Assembly (NCBI GenBank): GCA_036504855.1
Contig: DASXUL010000185.1
Coordinates: 1-64,000, forward strand
DNA length: 64,000 nucleotides
DNA from: DASXUL01 sp036504855
GTDB lineage: Bacteria > Armatimonadota > DTGP01 > JAKQQT01
Reading direction: 5' to 3'
A model generated the notes under the pieces. It was not told where the DNA came from and ran no database searches. It saw only the letters and a list, made by a program, of their open reading frames with translations. Of this stretch, positions 42,149 through 50,743 are shown in pieces (position 1 is the stretch's first letter; each line of letters begins with the position of its first letter). Position numbers and translations under genes: made by a program.

Positions 42149-42167
42149 CCGGCGGCGGTCCCGCCGG
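42149..42167 (+). terminator. Stem-loop after flgL
   Basis: CCGGCGG (42149-42155) and CCGCCGG (42161-42167) pair around CGGTC. No T-tract follows. It may separate the flgK-flgL message from fliW-csrA-fliC. Confidence 0.35.
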
Positions 42168-42215
42168 CGCGGCGTCGAGCCGGCGCAAAGGCCGGGACAA
42201 AGGAGCGAGTTGGAG

Positions 42216-42680
42216 ATGATCGTTGAAACATCGCGGTTTGGGCGCGTGGAAGTGGATCCATGCAATGTCATCGAGATTCCGCGCGGGCTGATTGGATTCC
42301 CGCCGGAGCAACGGTTCATCCTGTTTGAGCACAAGCCTGGCGAGCCGTTCCGCTGGCTGCAATCACTGGATGACCCGGCCCTGGCGCTGGTAGTGGTGGA
42401 CCCCCACATCTTCTTCCCGGACTACGAGGCGGAGATCTCGGAGGAGGAGGCGCGCGCGCTGGGAATCGACGATCCGGGCGAAGCGCAGATCCTGACCACC
42501 GTGACGGTGCGCCGGTCCATGGGTCAGATCACAACGAACCTGCTGGGCCCGCTGGTTATCAGCCTGCGCAATGGCCGCGGCGCGCAGTTGGTGCTGGACG
42601 GCGACCGTTATACGACGCGCCATCCCCTGCCGATGGCCGCGCGCCGCGAAGAAGAACCAAGCCTTTCATCGGTAGCGTAG
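42216..42680 (+). CDS. fliW: Flagellar assembly factor FliW (CsrA antagonist)
   Basis: The 154-residue protein binds flagellin and, when free, binds and inactivates CsrA. FGRVEVDPCNVIEIPRGLIGFP, FRWLQSLDDPALALVVVDP and NLLGPLVISLRNGRGAQLVL are typical. ATG 42216 is ten bases after AGGAG; the TTG at 42210 is too close. It lies directly before csrA and fliC, giving the complete FliW-CsrA-flagellin feedback set. Confidence 0.94.
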   Translation: MIVETSRFGRVEVDPCNVIEIPRGLIGFPPEQRFILFEHKPGEPFRWLQSLDDPALALVVVDPHIFFPDYEAEISEEEARALGIDDPGEAQILTTVTVRRSMGQITTNLLGPLVISLRNGRGAQLVLDGDRYTTRHPLPMAARREEEPSLSSVA

Positions 42681-42699
42681 ACCGCGCAAGGAGCCCCAA

Positions 42700-42939
42700 A
42701 TGCTGGTACTCACCCGCCGCGCGGGACAGAGCATACAAATCGGGGAGGATGTGGAGATCACGGTCGTGGAAGTGCGGGGCGACCAGGTTCGCCTGGGCAT
42801 CAACGCGCCGCGCAACGTTTCCATCCTCCGAAAGGAAATTCTGGAAGAGATCCACGCCGAAACGCGCCAGGCCGCCGAGGCCGACGCCGACGTTCTGGCG
42901 GAGCTCTCCGGGATCGCCGGGGAAACCCCCGGCCCATGA
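42700..42939 (+). CDS. csrA: Carbon storage regulator CsrA
   Basis: A 79-residue RNA-binding dimer. MLVLTRRAGQSIQIGEDVEITVVEV and RLGINAPRNVSILRKEI hold the conserved RNA-contact residues Leu4, Arg6 and Arg44. It represses translation by covering GGA motifs near ribosome-binding sites. A GGA hairpin and a GGA-containing Shine-Dalgarno sequence in the fliC leader (43401-43440) are obvious targets. The C-terminal tail (from about 58) is Ala/Glu-rich and longer than in E. coli. Confidence 0.95.
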   Translation: MLVLTRRAGQSIQIGEDVEITVVEVRGDQVRLGINAPRNVSILRKEILEEIHAETRQAAEADADVLAELSGIAGETPGP

Positions 42940-42945
42940 CGCCAT

Positions 42946-42967
42946 CCGCCCGCCGAGAGGCGGGCGG
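42946..42967 (+). terminator. Hairpin after csrA
   Basis: CCGCCCGCC (42946-42954), loop GAGA, GGCGGGCGG (42959-42967): a perfect 9-bp stem. There is no T-tract, so termination is uncertain. Confidence 0.45.
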
Positions 42968-43400
42968 TAGATCCGGCTATCCCGTAACACGGATGCGGAT
43001 CGGCGCGCCCGCTGCCAGAGGGCGGCCCCACACCGGCAACCACGTTGTCGCCGCCGCCGATACTGCCGCCCCCAGCCAGACTGTTGTCGCCGCCCGCGGC
43101 GCGGGTAGTAGGGCGGTGAAGACGCCTCCGGCAGCAGCGCCTCTACAACCAAATACCGCTTAAGCCTTCCGTGAATGCGTCGAAAACAAGCATGGAAGCA
43201 ACCGACCCAACCGGGCACGGGGCGGGGGGAGAAAGCCTGAAGCCGCCTCACGCGGCCGACGAGAAGGCGAACGACAAGGCGCGGCCACTTTCCTCACGTT
43301 CGATGCGCTCGGCACAGGGCGCGCATACCATCTGCGCTTCACCGGGAAGCGCCACGTCCGGGCCCCACGGCCCAACTGTCAACCACCGGCCATAGGCCGG

Positions 43401-43440
43401 GCTGGGAACAGGATGTTCCCGGCGTTGGAATCAAGGAGGA
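43401..43440 (+). promoter_or_regulatory. CsrA-type GGA hairpin and Shine-Dalgarno of fliC
   Basis: GCTGGGAACA and TGTTCCCGGC (43401-43410 and 43414-43423; one G-U pair) form a stem that presents GGA (43411-43413) in a three-base loop. The top reads ACAGGATGT, nearly the known CsrA consensus. A second GGA-containing site, AAGGAGGA (43433-43440), is the Shine-Dalgarno itself. Two such sites allow one CsrA dimer to bridge and block translation. Confidence 0.7.
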
Positions 43441-43449
43441 GTATTCCAA

Positions 43450-45003
43450 ATGTCCCTGAGAATTAACCTCAACAGCGCGGCGGCAAGCGCCGCCCGCAAC
43501 CTGGCGGGCACCGACAACAACCTGAGCAAGTCGATTGAGCGCCTGTCGTCCGGTTACAAGATCAACCGCGGCGCGGACGATCCGGCCGGTTTGGTCATCT
43601 CCGAAAAGCTGCGCGCTCAGGTCTCGGGTATGACCCAGGCCATCTCCAACTCGCAGGACGCGGTAAACCTCATCAAGACCGCTGAAGGCGCCCTCACCGA
43701 AACCAACAGCCTTCTTCGCGGCATGCGAGACCTGGCGGTCCACGCCTCCAACCTCGGCGCCAATGACAGCGCCTCCATCGCGGCGGACCAGGTCCAGATC
43801 AACTCCGCCCTGCAGAGCCTGAACAACATCTCCAGCCGGACCTCGTTCGGCAACAAGAAGCTCCTGGACGGCAGCGCCAGCGTCGGCCTCGGCGCGATCA
43901 CAGGCGGCGGCGCCGCGGCGGGCTCCAACTCCGACATCTCCTCCGTCACCGCGGCCTCCACCAACTCCGCCTTCATGAACGCCACCGGCGACAACGCCGT
44001 CTCGATCAAGATCACCCAGGACGCCGCCAAGGCCCAGTCCACCGGCGCGGCCGGCGTGGCCGCCGGCGCTCAGCTCTCCACCGCGGCGGGCTGGACAGCC
44101 ACGACGACCTCTTCCATCAAGGTGAACGGCGTCGACCTCGGGACCTTCACCGCCGCCCAGACCGGCGACGACGTCATCAACGCCATCAACAACAATGCCA
44201 CCCTGAGCCAGACCGTTGTCGCCACCCGCGGCGCGGGCAACAAGATCGAGATCACGTCGAAGCAGTACGGCAGCAGCCAGGGCATCACCGTTGAAGAGAC
44301 CCTGCAGGACGCCACCGGCGCCGGCAATGCGGCAGCCTCCAACCTGGTTGCCACGGGCACCGTGGACACCGGGGACAACGCCGCCCACGCGACCACATCC
44401 GTGGCCTGGGGCAAAGACATCAAGGGCACCGTCTCCGGCAACGGCGTGGGCGGAGGCACTGTGGACTTCAACTCGGGCTCCGGCTTCGTGATGAAGAACA
44501 CGGCCGGCGACGCCATCACCTTCTCGAGCGGCATGACCGGCAAAGCGGCCAGCAACGCCACCTACACCAGCACGGTGACCGGTTCCGGCACCGTCTTCCA
44601 GCTCGGCGCCTTCGCCGGCGAAACGGCCGCCGTCTCGCTGTCTAGCGCAGCCGCCAACGCCCTGGGCACGGGCGCCTCGACGGTGTTCGCCAGCGTGGCC
44701 AACATCGACCTGACGACCAACGCTCAGGAAGCCATCAAGGTCCTGGACGCGGCCATCAGCCAGGTGTCCACCACCCGGGCCAACCTGGGCGCCTTCCAGA
44801 AGAACGTTCTGGAATCCAACATCAACTCCCTTGGCGTGGCCAAGGAGAACATCTCCGCCTCCGAAAGCCAGATCCGTGATACGGACATGGCTCAGGAAAT
44901 GACCAACTTCACCCGCTTGAACATCATGGAGCAGGCGGGCACGGCCATGTTGACCCAGGCCAACCAGCAGCCGCAGCAGCTCCTGAGCCTCCTCCGCGGC
45001 TAA
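43450..45003 (+). CDS. fliC: Flagellin
   Basis: The 517-residue filament protein has complete flagellin ends. N-terminal: NNLSKSIERLSSGYKINRGADDPAGLVISEKLRAQ. C-terminal: RANLGAFQKNVLESNINSL and TRLNIMEQAGTAMLTQANQQPQQLLSLL. The variable middle (about 150-420) is rich in Ala, Gly, Ser and Thr and forms the exposed domains. A strong AAGGAGGA precedes the ATG. The gene is flanked by hairpins on both sides and is probably expressed at a high level. Confidence 0.96.
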   Translation: MSLRINLNSAAASAARNLAGTDNNLSKSIERLSSGYKINRGADDPAGLVISEKLRAQVSGMTQAISNSQDAVNLIKTAEGALTETNSLLRGMRDLAVHASNLGANDSASIAADQVQINSALQSLNNISSRTSFGNKKLLDGSASVGLGAITGGGAAAGSNSDISSVTAASTNSAFMNATGDNAVSIKITQDAAKAQSTGAAGVAAGAQLSTAAGWTATTTSSIKVNGVDLGTFTAAQTGDDVINAINNNATLSQTVVATRGAGNKIEITSKQYGSSQGITVEETLQDATGAGNAAASNLVATGTVDTGDNAAHATTSVAWGKDIKGTVSGNGVGGGTVDFNSGSGFVMKNTAGDAITFSSGMTGKAASNATYTSTVTGSGTVFQLGAFAGETAAVSLSSAAANALGTGASTVFASVANIDLTTNAQEAIKVLDAAISQVSTTRANLGAFQKNVLESNINSLGVAKENISASESQIRDTDMAQEMTNFTRLNIMEQAGTAMLTQANQQPQQLLSLLRG

Positions 45004-45012
45004 TCCGTGAGA

Positions 45013-45083
45013 GGCAGCCAAACGCTGCCGCCCTGAGATGATGGGAGCCCGCCCCAGCGCAAGCCGGGGCAGGCTCCCCCATC
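45013..45083 (+). terminator. Double hairpin after fliC
   Basis: A small stem GGCAGC/GCTGCC (45013-45029) is followed by a long imperfect stem from GATGGGAGCC (45040-45049) to GGCTCCCCCATC (45072-45083) around GCAA. It probably ends or protects the fliC message; a T-tract is lacking. Confidence 0.55.
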
Positions 45084-45104
45084 TCCTACAGAAAGGGGCA
45101 GTGT

Positions 45105-45476
45105 ATGAGGATTGACGCCGTCGGTCTGGGTGTTGATGTTGCGGCCCGACCGCCGAACACCGAGGTCGCTCCGAATCGCCAAGCCGCTCAACCGGCGCCG
45201 GTTCAACCGGCGTCTGGCGGCGGCGGCCGCGACGAGCGGGCCCAGGCGGATAAGGCGGCCCAGGCCCGTGAGGTAGATCGCTACGAATCGGCCAAGGATG
45301 CCGCGCCGTCTCTGGAGACGCGGATCTCCGTGGACCAGACCACGCATGAGACCTACGTGCAAGTTGTGGACTCGGCAAAACAAGAGGTGGTCGTAGAGCT
45401 GCCGTCGGAGAAGATCCGATTGCTTTCCGAGAGCCTTGCTGAAGCGGCCGGCAAAAAGCTGGACGTGAAGGCGTAA
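45105..45476 (+). CDS. flaG: FlaG family protein
   Basis: The 123-residue protein has a variable Pro/Ala-rich N-terminal half and a FlaG-like C-terminal half: TRISVDQTTHETYVQVVDSAKQEVVVELPSEKI. FlaG is thought to affect filament length and often sits between fliC and fliD, as here. GAAAGGGG precedes the ATG. Confidence 0.82.
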   Translation: MRIDAVGLGVDVAARPPNTEVAPNRQAAQPAPVQPASGGGGRDERAQADKAAQAREVDRYESAKDAAPSLETRISVDQTTHETYVQVVDSAKQEVVVELPSEKIRLLSESLAEAAGKKLDVKA

Positions 45477-45550
45477 AACACACAGACTGTCTGCCCGTGC
45501 GCCGTGGAACGCGGCGACCAAGCGGGCCCAAACGCTTTAGGTCCGTTTGC

Positions 45551-45577
45551 TCCGGCTCGCGTTGATCGCGAGCCGGA
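45551..45577 (+). terminator. Perfect 11-bp hairpin between flaG and fliD
   Basis: TCCGGCTCGCG (45551-45561), loop TTGAT, CGCGAGCCGGA (45567-45577). It is a strong stem without a T-tract. Confidence 0.55.
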
Positions 45578-45625
45578 CGAAACGGGACCGCCAAGAGGAA
45601 CGCAAGCGCGCTAGCAGGGGACACC

Positions 45626-47662
45626 ATGGCACTGACCGCGACAACATCATCAGCAGGATCGGCCAGCATCAGTGGCCTCATCTCCGGCCTGGATACGGAT
45701 GGCATCATCACCAAGATGATGGACTACGCGAAGAAGCCCGTAGCGATCCTGCAAGACCAGCAGGCCGGCTACATGGAGAAGCTCACCGCGTGGCAGAACG
45801 CCAACACCCGCCTGCTCGCGCTGAAGACCAACGCGGCCTCGATCGCCACCGCAGTGAGCTTCCAGACCAAGACCGTGAGCGTTAGCGATGACTCCGCGCT
45901 TGGGGTGACCGTGAGTTCCACCACCACGCCGGGATCCTATACCTTTACGGTGAACCGCCTGGCCGCCGCCGAGCAGCGCCAATCGCAGAGCTTCGCCGAC
46001 ATGGACAAGACCACGATCGGCACGGGCTCCGTCACGGTCGGATCCGGCGAAAACACGCAGACGATCACCATCAACGGTTCCAACAACACGTTGGCCGGTC
46101 TGCGCGACTCCATCAACAAAGCCAACACGGGGGTCACCGCCTCCATCGTGGACCTTGGCTCGCAGGGCGCGCACGACTACCGCCTTTCCCTCGCCTCGAA
46201 CAGCACCGGACAACAGAACGCCATCACCTGGACGCCCACCCTCACGGGAGGAACCGCCCCCGCGTGGACCGTAACCGCCGCCGCCCAGGATGCCTCCATT
46301 ACGGTTGGTACCGGCGCAACCGCCACCACCGTCACCCAGAGCAGCAACACGATATCGAGCATCTACCCCGGCATGGTGCTGACCTTGAAAGAGGCGGACA
46401 CCGGCACAGCCATCAAGGTGGACGTGTCTGCCGACACCGACGCTCTGAAGGGCGCCATCACCTCGTTTGTGAATCAGTACAACTCGTTGATGGACTTCAT
46501 GAACGATCAGCAGAAGTTCGACTCAACCACAAACACCAGCGGCACCTTGTTCGGCGACTTCGCGCTGCAAAACGTGGAGTCCACGCTGCGCTCTGGGGTG
46601 CTGAACTCCGTTGTGGGCCTGCCATCGGCGATGAGCAGCCTCAGCCAGATCGGGTTCACCAGCGATTCGAATGATCACCTCGTGGTGGATTCGGCGACGC
46701 TGGCCTCGGCCATGTCATCGAACCCGAATGGCGTGATGAAGCTCTTTGCCGGTTACGGCGAGGCCAGCGACCAGACGATCTCATTCCTGGCGTCCGGCAC
46801 AAAGACGCAGGCGTCCGGCACGGCCGGCTACAAGGTGCGCATCGATCAGGTGGCCGCGGCCGCCAGGGTCACCGCCGGCGCGGCGCAGACAGACGTGCTG
46901 GCCTCTTCCGAGACCATTACCATCAACTCCAACACCATCGCTCTGCAGGCGGGTTGGACCCAGCAGCAGGTGGTTGACGCCATCAATGCAAAGAGCACGG
47001 TAACCGGGATCACAGCGAGCGCTACGAGCGCGGACGGCTCCGGCTCCGGCAACTATCTGACGCTAACGGCCAACTCGGTGGGCGCATCCAGCCATGTGAC
47101 CGTGCTGGACAGCGTCTCGAACGGCGGAGTATCCACGCCCACTACCGGAACCGCGGGGTTTGGCAGCGCGATCGTTACAGAAGCCCTGGCTTACGGCGAG
47201 AACGGCAAGGGCTCTGGAACCGTGGGCAAGGATGTGGCCGGAGCCTTCGGCGTTACCGTGAATGGCGTTACCACGTGGGAGGCCGCCACGGGACAGGGGC
47301 AGACGCTCAGCGGAGCCTCCGGAAACAAGAACACGGATGGCCTCCAGGTCATCTCCAAGGCCACCACAACCGGTGACCACGGAACCGTCACCCTGACGTT
47401 GGGGGTAGCGGCGCAGCTCAACAACTCGCTGGACTATCTCACCGGCACGAATGGGGCCGTCACCACGGCGCAGACGTCGCTGAGCGCCCAGATCGACGAC
47501 ATTAAGAGCACGATCGCCAGCCAGCAGGATCGCCTGACGATCTACGAGGACCGCATCCGCACGCAGTTCCAGTCCATGGAGACGCAGATGGGGGAACTCC
47601 AGAGTCAGAGCACTTACCTTTCATCGCAGATCAGCTCCTGGTCCAAGTCCAGCAGCTCGTAA
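45626..47662 (+). CDS. fliD: Flagellar filament cap protein FliD
   Basis: The 678-residue cap protein places flagellin at the filament tip. The N-terminal domain has ISGLISGLDTDGIITKMMDYAKKPVAIL, and the C-terminal domain ends with IASQQDRLTIYEDRIRTQFQSMETQMGEL followed by SQISSWSK. The large Thr/Ser/Gly-rich middle is longer than in enterobacteria. It lies before fliS, its usual partner gene. Confidence 0.93.
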   Translation: MALTATTSSAGSASISGLISGLDTDGIITKMMDYAKKPVAILQDQQAGYMEKLTAWQNANTRLLALKTNAASIATAVSFQTKTVSVSDDSALGVTVSSTTTPGSYTFTVNRLAAAEQRQSQSFADMDKTTIGTGSVTVGSGENTQTITINGSNNTLAGLRDSINKANTGVTASIVDLGSQGAHDYRLSLASNSTGQQNAITWTPTLTGGTAPAWTVTAAAQDASITVGTGATATTVTQSSNTISSIYPGMVLTLKEADTGTAIKVDVSADTDALKGAITSFVNQYNSLMDFMNDQQKFDSTTNTSGTLFGDFALQNVESTLRSGVLNSVVGLPSAMSSLSQIGFTSDSNDHLVVDSATLASAMSSNPNGVMKLFAGYGEASDQTISFLASGTKTQASGTAGYKVRIDQVAAAARVTAGAAQTDVLASSETITINSNTIALQAGWTQQQVVDAINAKSTVTGITASATSADGSGSGNYLTLTANSVGASSHVTVLDSVSNGGVSTPTTGTAGFGSAIVTEALAYGENGKGSGTVGKDVAGAFGVTVNGVTTWEAATGQGQTLSGASGNKNTDGLQVISKATTTGDHGTVTLTLGVAAQLNNSLDYLTGTNGAVTTAQTSLSAQIDDIKSTIASQQDRLTIYEDRIRTQFQSMETQMGELQSQSTYLSSQISSWSKSSSS

Positions 47663-47732
47663 GAACGAAACCACACAGGCCGGCACGGAAGCCTGCCTAT
47701 CCAGGAAATCTCACGGAAGAGAATCACCCACT

Positions 47733-48158
47733 ATGGCACTGAATACCGCCTACCAACAATATCTCGACAGCCAGGTCATGACCGCAAGCAAGGGCAAGCT
47801 CCTGCTTCTGACCTACGACGGCGCCATCCGCTTCCTGCGCCAGGCGCAAGGGCATATGGCCGCGAAGTCGTTCGAGCAGCAGAACACCTGCCTCGCGAAA
47901 GCGCAGCGGATCATTCTGGAACTGATCTATACCCTCGACACGAAGGTGGATCCGGATCTGGCGCATCGGCTGACGCTGCTCTACGAGTACATGTTCAACC
48001 GCCTCATTGAGGCGAACGTGCATGACAACGCCGAGGCGGTTGATGAGGTGCTGGGTCATCTTTCGGGTCTGCGCGAAGCGTGGGCCGATGCCGACCGGCA
48101 ACTGACCACGTCGCCGGTGGAGTCTGGGAGCGAACATGCAGCCGCCTTTGCCGCCTGA
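47733..48158 (+). CDS. fliS: Flagellin export chaperone FliS
   Basis: A 141-residue four-helix protein. NTAYQQYLDSQVMTASKGKLLLLTYDGAIRFLRQA and the LYEYMFNRLIEANVHDN helix are typical of FliS. It keeps flagellin unfolded until export. Its last 23 bases overlap the next gene, so the two are translationally coupled. Confidence 0.93.
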   Translation: MALNTAYQQYLDSQVMTASKGKLLLLTYDGAIRFLRQAQGHMAAKSFEQQNTCLAKAQRIILELIYTLDTKVDPDLAHRLTLLYEYMFNRLIEANVHDNAEAVDEVLGHLSGLREAWADADRQLTTSPVESGSEHAAAFAA

Positions 48159-48597
48159 GGACGTCGTACAAAACCTGTTGACCGCTCTGCTGGAGTGGAA
48201 GGGGCTAACCGGCCGCCTTCTGGATCTGGCCGGGAAGCAACTGAAGGAGATCCTGAACCCGCGCGAGGATGGCGTTCTGAACGCGATCCTCGCGGACAAG
48301 CAGCAGGTCTACGTTGCCGCGTGCGCCACGTCGGAGCGCGTGGTAACGCTGGGCTCGCCGTCCTCGCTTTCGTCGCAACCGGAGCATGCGTGGAGTCGCA
48401 TCCAGGCCCTTCGCGCCGAGATCGGCGACGCGTTGATGGAACTGGAGCGGGTGGAAACGCGCTGCCGGGAGGTTCTGGCGGAGCGCATGGCGGCGCTGCG
48501 ATCGGAGTTGGAGCGCTGCCAGCAGGGCGCCCGGATGCATAGCGCCTACGCGGGGCCCGCGCCCGCGGCGTCGCGGTTCCTGGACAAGAGATACTAG
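48136..48597 (+). CDS. Probable flagellar chaperone (FliT/FlgN-like position)
   Basis: A 153-residue, largely helical protein not clearly assignable to a family. LLTALLEWKGLTGRLLDLAGKQLKEIL and ALMELERVETRCREVLAERMAALRSEL are amphipathic and coiled-coil-like. The gene overlaps fliS by 23 bases, where fliT usually lies, so a role as chaperone of FliD is likely from position. No catalytic motif is seen. Confidence 0.6.
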   Translation: MQPPLPPEDVVQNLLTALLEWKGLTGRLLDLAGKQLKEILNPREDGVLNAILADKQQVYVAACATSERVVTLGSPSSLSSQPEHAWSRIQALRAEIGDALMELERVETRCREVLAERMAALRSELERCQQGARMHSAYAGPAPAASRFLDKRY

Positions 48598-48598
48598 C

Positions 48599-49696
48599 GT
48601 GCGCGGCGGGCTCTATGCGCTCCTGAATACGGCGCGGCCGCCAATTTGGCGGCCGGCCGTATTGTTGTTTGCCGCTTCGCTGGCCCTTCCTTCGGCCGCC
48701 GCGCCGATGCGGTATGCGGCGATGATGAAGACGCTGAAGGCGGCGGACGCATCCGGCAACGTGCGCGTGGCCCGCATAGGTACGAGCGTGAACGGCCGCG
48801 CCATCCCCATGGCGGTCATCGGCAAGGCGGACGCCCCGGTGCGCGTGCTGGCGATCTGCCGGCAGCACGGCAACGAGCCGATCAGCACACAGGCCGCGAT
48901 GAACCTCATCGGGCGCGCCGCGCATGCCGACGCCGCGTTGCGCCGCGCCCTCTCCGGCGTTCTGTTGCTGGTGATCCCCATGGCCAACCCGGACGGCGCC
49001 GAGCGCAACCGGCGCGTGAACGCCCGCAGAGTGGACCTCAACCGCGACTGGGACCGTCCGTCTCAGCCGGAAACCAAGGCGGTGGAGCGCATCTTCCATG
49101 CGCTGCGCCCGCAGGTGGTGTTGGACGAGCACGAGTGGACCTCCGAGGACCACATCGGCACGAACTCGCTGGAATGCGCCACCCCGGGCGCGTTGGGCCA
49201 CGCCGTCAGCCTGGGGGCGCTTCAGGCGGCGCGGCGGGAATCCGTGTCGTTGCGCACATTCCTCACCCGCCCGGGTTGCGACATGCGCCTGGCGCACCGT
49301 CACTTCGGGACGAACGGGGCCGCGGCGTTCCTTCTGGAGACCACGCCCGACCAGCCGATGGCCGGCCGCTTAGCGTTGTATGAGCGGCTGACCGCGCGCA
49401 TCGGCCGCCTGTCCGTGAACGACGCGCCGGAGGTGGATGCGCCGGAATCCGCGGCCTTCCTGGCGCCGATGTTTGGGCGTCCGGCGGCGGCGAAGACGGC
49501 GCGGACCCCGATCCCTTACAGCGCGCTTGCGGTGAGCGCCGCCACGCTGATCCTCGTGTTGCTTCTGGGGCGGCCGCGTCATCGGAAACCGGTTGCCGCG
49601 CCGCCGTCCACGCAGCGGGTTCCGTTGAGTGAGGTCACCGAGCTCTCCGCTCGGTTGGAGCGCCGCCGCGCCCTGGCGGACGCGCGCTCCTCCTGA
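48599..49696 (+). CDS. M14-type zinc carboxypeptidase, membrane-anchored
   Basis: The 365-residue protein has an N-terminal signal (to about residue 35), a zinc carboxypeptidase domain with the metal pair His90-X2-Glu93 (RQHGNEP), PMANPDGAERNRRVNARRVDLNRDWD and VVLDEHEW, and a late FLLETTPD segment that supplies the general-base Glu. A C-terminal membrane helix (YSALAVSAATLILVLLLG) is followed by a positive tail. It could trim peptidoglycan peptides or other peptides in the periplasm. The start is a GTG one base after the previous gene, so it may belong to the flagellar operon. Confidence 0.82.
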   Translation: MRGGLYALLNTARPPIWRPAVLLFAASLALPSAAAPMRYAAMMKTLKAADASGNVRVARIGTSVNGRAIPMAVIGKADAPVRVLAICRQHGNEPISTQAAMNLIGRAAHADAALRRALSGVLLLVIPMANPDGAERNRRVNARRVDLNRDWDRPSQPETKAVERIFHALRPQVVLDEHEWTSEDHIGTNSLECATPGALGHAVSLGALQAARRESVSLRTFLTRPGCDMRLAHRHFGTNGAAAFLLETTPDQPMAGRLALYERLTARIGRLSVNDAPEVDAPESAAFLAPMFGRPAAAKTARTPIPYSALAVSAATLILVLLLGRPRHRKPVAAPPSTQRVPLSEVTELSARLERRRALADARSS

Positions 49697-49953
49697 GCGA
49701 CCTGTTCGGAAGGGTCCGCCGAAAATCGACCCTTGCGCGTTCCGTGACGCGCATCTGCACGGCGGGAGAGGGCCGGCGGGGATGGGGCGCCCTTGCGGTC
49801 GGGAGCGGGCGAGCCGGCCGCGTTTTCCTTGCGTGCCCCCTCGCTGATATCCTGGTCTCGGACAACGGCGTCCCCCTTCGTCGTAGCCGTTCGAGAGCCG
49901 GGACGGCGACTCCTTGACGTAGCGTGCGATCGGCCTACGGCCGCCTCCCGCCC
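49697..49953. other. Intergenic stretch
   Basis: Nothing firm is seen. A weak hairpin near 49711-49735 (AAGGGTC with GACCCTT) could end the flagellar transcript. Confidence 0.3.
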
Positions 49954-50573
49954 ATGCGCAAAGCCTTCACGCTCATTGAGCTATTGGTTGTCATCGCCGT
50001 GATCGCGGTCCTTGCCGCGCTGCTGTTCCCCGTCTTCGCGAGAGCGAGGGAGCGCTCGCGCATGGCGCGGTGCATGAGCAACCTGCATCAGCTCGGGGTG
50101 GCCGCTGGCGCCTCGGCGACTGGGACGAGACTTACCCGTACGCCTGGGAGGGCGATCATGTTCGGGCGGGACAACGTCCTGCTCTCAGCCAGGCGATGGC
50201 GTCCTACGTGCGCGCTCCCGAGGTGTGGCGCTGTCCCAGCGACACCGGCGAGATCTTCCTGAACGACCCCATGGCCCTTGGACGAACGCCGCCATTCTGG
50301 AGCGACAAGATGACACTCACGAGCTACGGATATCTGGGTGACGGCTGGCCGGATGATTACGGACGCATCGGCGGATACCGCGCCTCGATCACAAAGAGAC
50401 CAAGCATAGGAGTGCTTGCGTTCGACATCCGTCCTTGGCACGATCGGGATCGGGCGGGAGACGACGGGTACAACTCCCTAGCCCCTGTGAACGTCCTTTA
50501 CTGCGATTGGCACGTCGGTCGGCGAACCCGCAACGAGTGGGGTTACGACGCCATCATGGCCCTCCGCAAGTGA
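49954..50573 (+). pseudogene. Type II secretion/prepilin-like protein with frameshift
   Basis: The first frame encodes MRKAFTLIELLVVIAVIAVL, a class III prepilin signal and helix, then LLFPVFARARERSRMARC and SNLHQLGVA. Family members continue with a DDWDETYPYAWE-like segment, which appears here in a frame shifted by one (GDWDETYPYAWEGD) and runs on to the NVLYCDWHVGRR end at 50573. A one-base deletion (or two-base insertion) between about 50098 and 50125 explains this. The LLFPVFARARE signature resembles the many pseudopilin-like proteins of Armatimonadota. It is either a true pseudogene or a sequencing error. Confidence 0.8.
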
Positions 50574-50696
50574 GGTCTCGGCGATGTGCAGCGCCCGCCT
50601 ATCGAGTTGGCGGCGGTTGCTTTCCCCGGACTTCGTCAGGGCCAGGAAGGGGGCGCAATGTGTCTGGCAGCCCCGCTCATCGTAGGGGCGCTTCGA

Positions 50697-50738
50697 ACTG
50701 ACAACTGACGACTGACGACTGAATACTGATGACAGACG
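50697..50738. repeat. GACTG-type short repeat cluster
   Basis: AACTGACAACTGACGACTGA and further units form the inverted (GACTG) form of the dispersed CAGTC family. It lies between the prepilin pseudogene and the SwrB-like gene, which converge. Confidence 0.6.
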
Positions 50739-50743
50739 GCTGC

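Larger units (their letters stand above)
42940..43449. other. Long leader region between csrA and fliC
   Basis: No convincing gene is seen in 510 bp. It begins with a hairpin (42946-42967), contains a 32-base segment (43074-43105) that matches 30 of 32 bases of fliC at 44206-44237, and ends with the CsrA-type hairpin and the fliC ribosome-binding site. No sigma-28 promoter was recognised. Confidence 0.55.

Noticed and set aside
42936..43163. 75-codon frame after csrA containing SQTVVA-RGAG
   Set aside because: It has no start signal and only the short flagellin-like patch; reported as a sequence relic, not as a gene.
43313..43328. Possible -24/-12 promoter (GGCACAGGGCGCGC) before fliC
   Set aside because: The GG and GC spacing fits but the -12 element lacks TTGC, and such matches are frequent in GC-rich DNA.
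43171..43395. 74-codon frame in the fliC leader
   Set aside because: It has no Shine-Dalgarno or family, and composition is unlike neighbouring proteins; more likely untranslated leader.
43339..45714. 791-codon minus-strand frame opposite fliC
   Set aside because: Flagellin codes on the plus strand; the long antisense frame results from GC-rich third positions.
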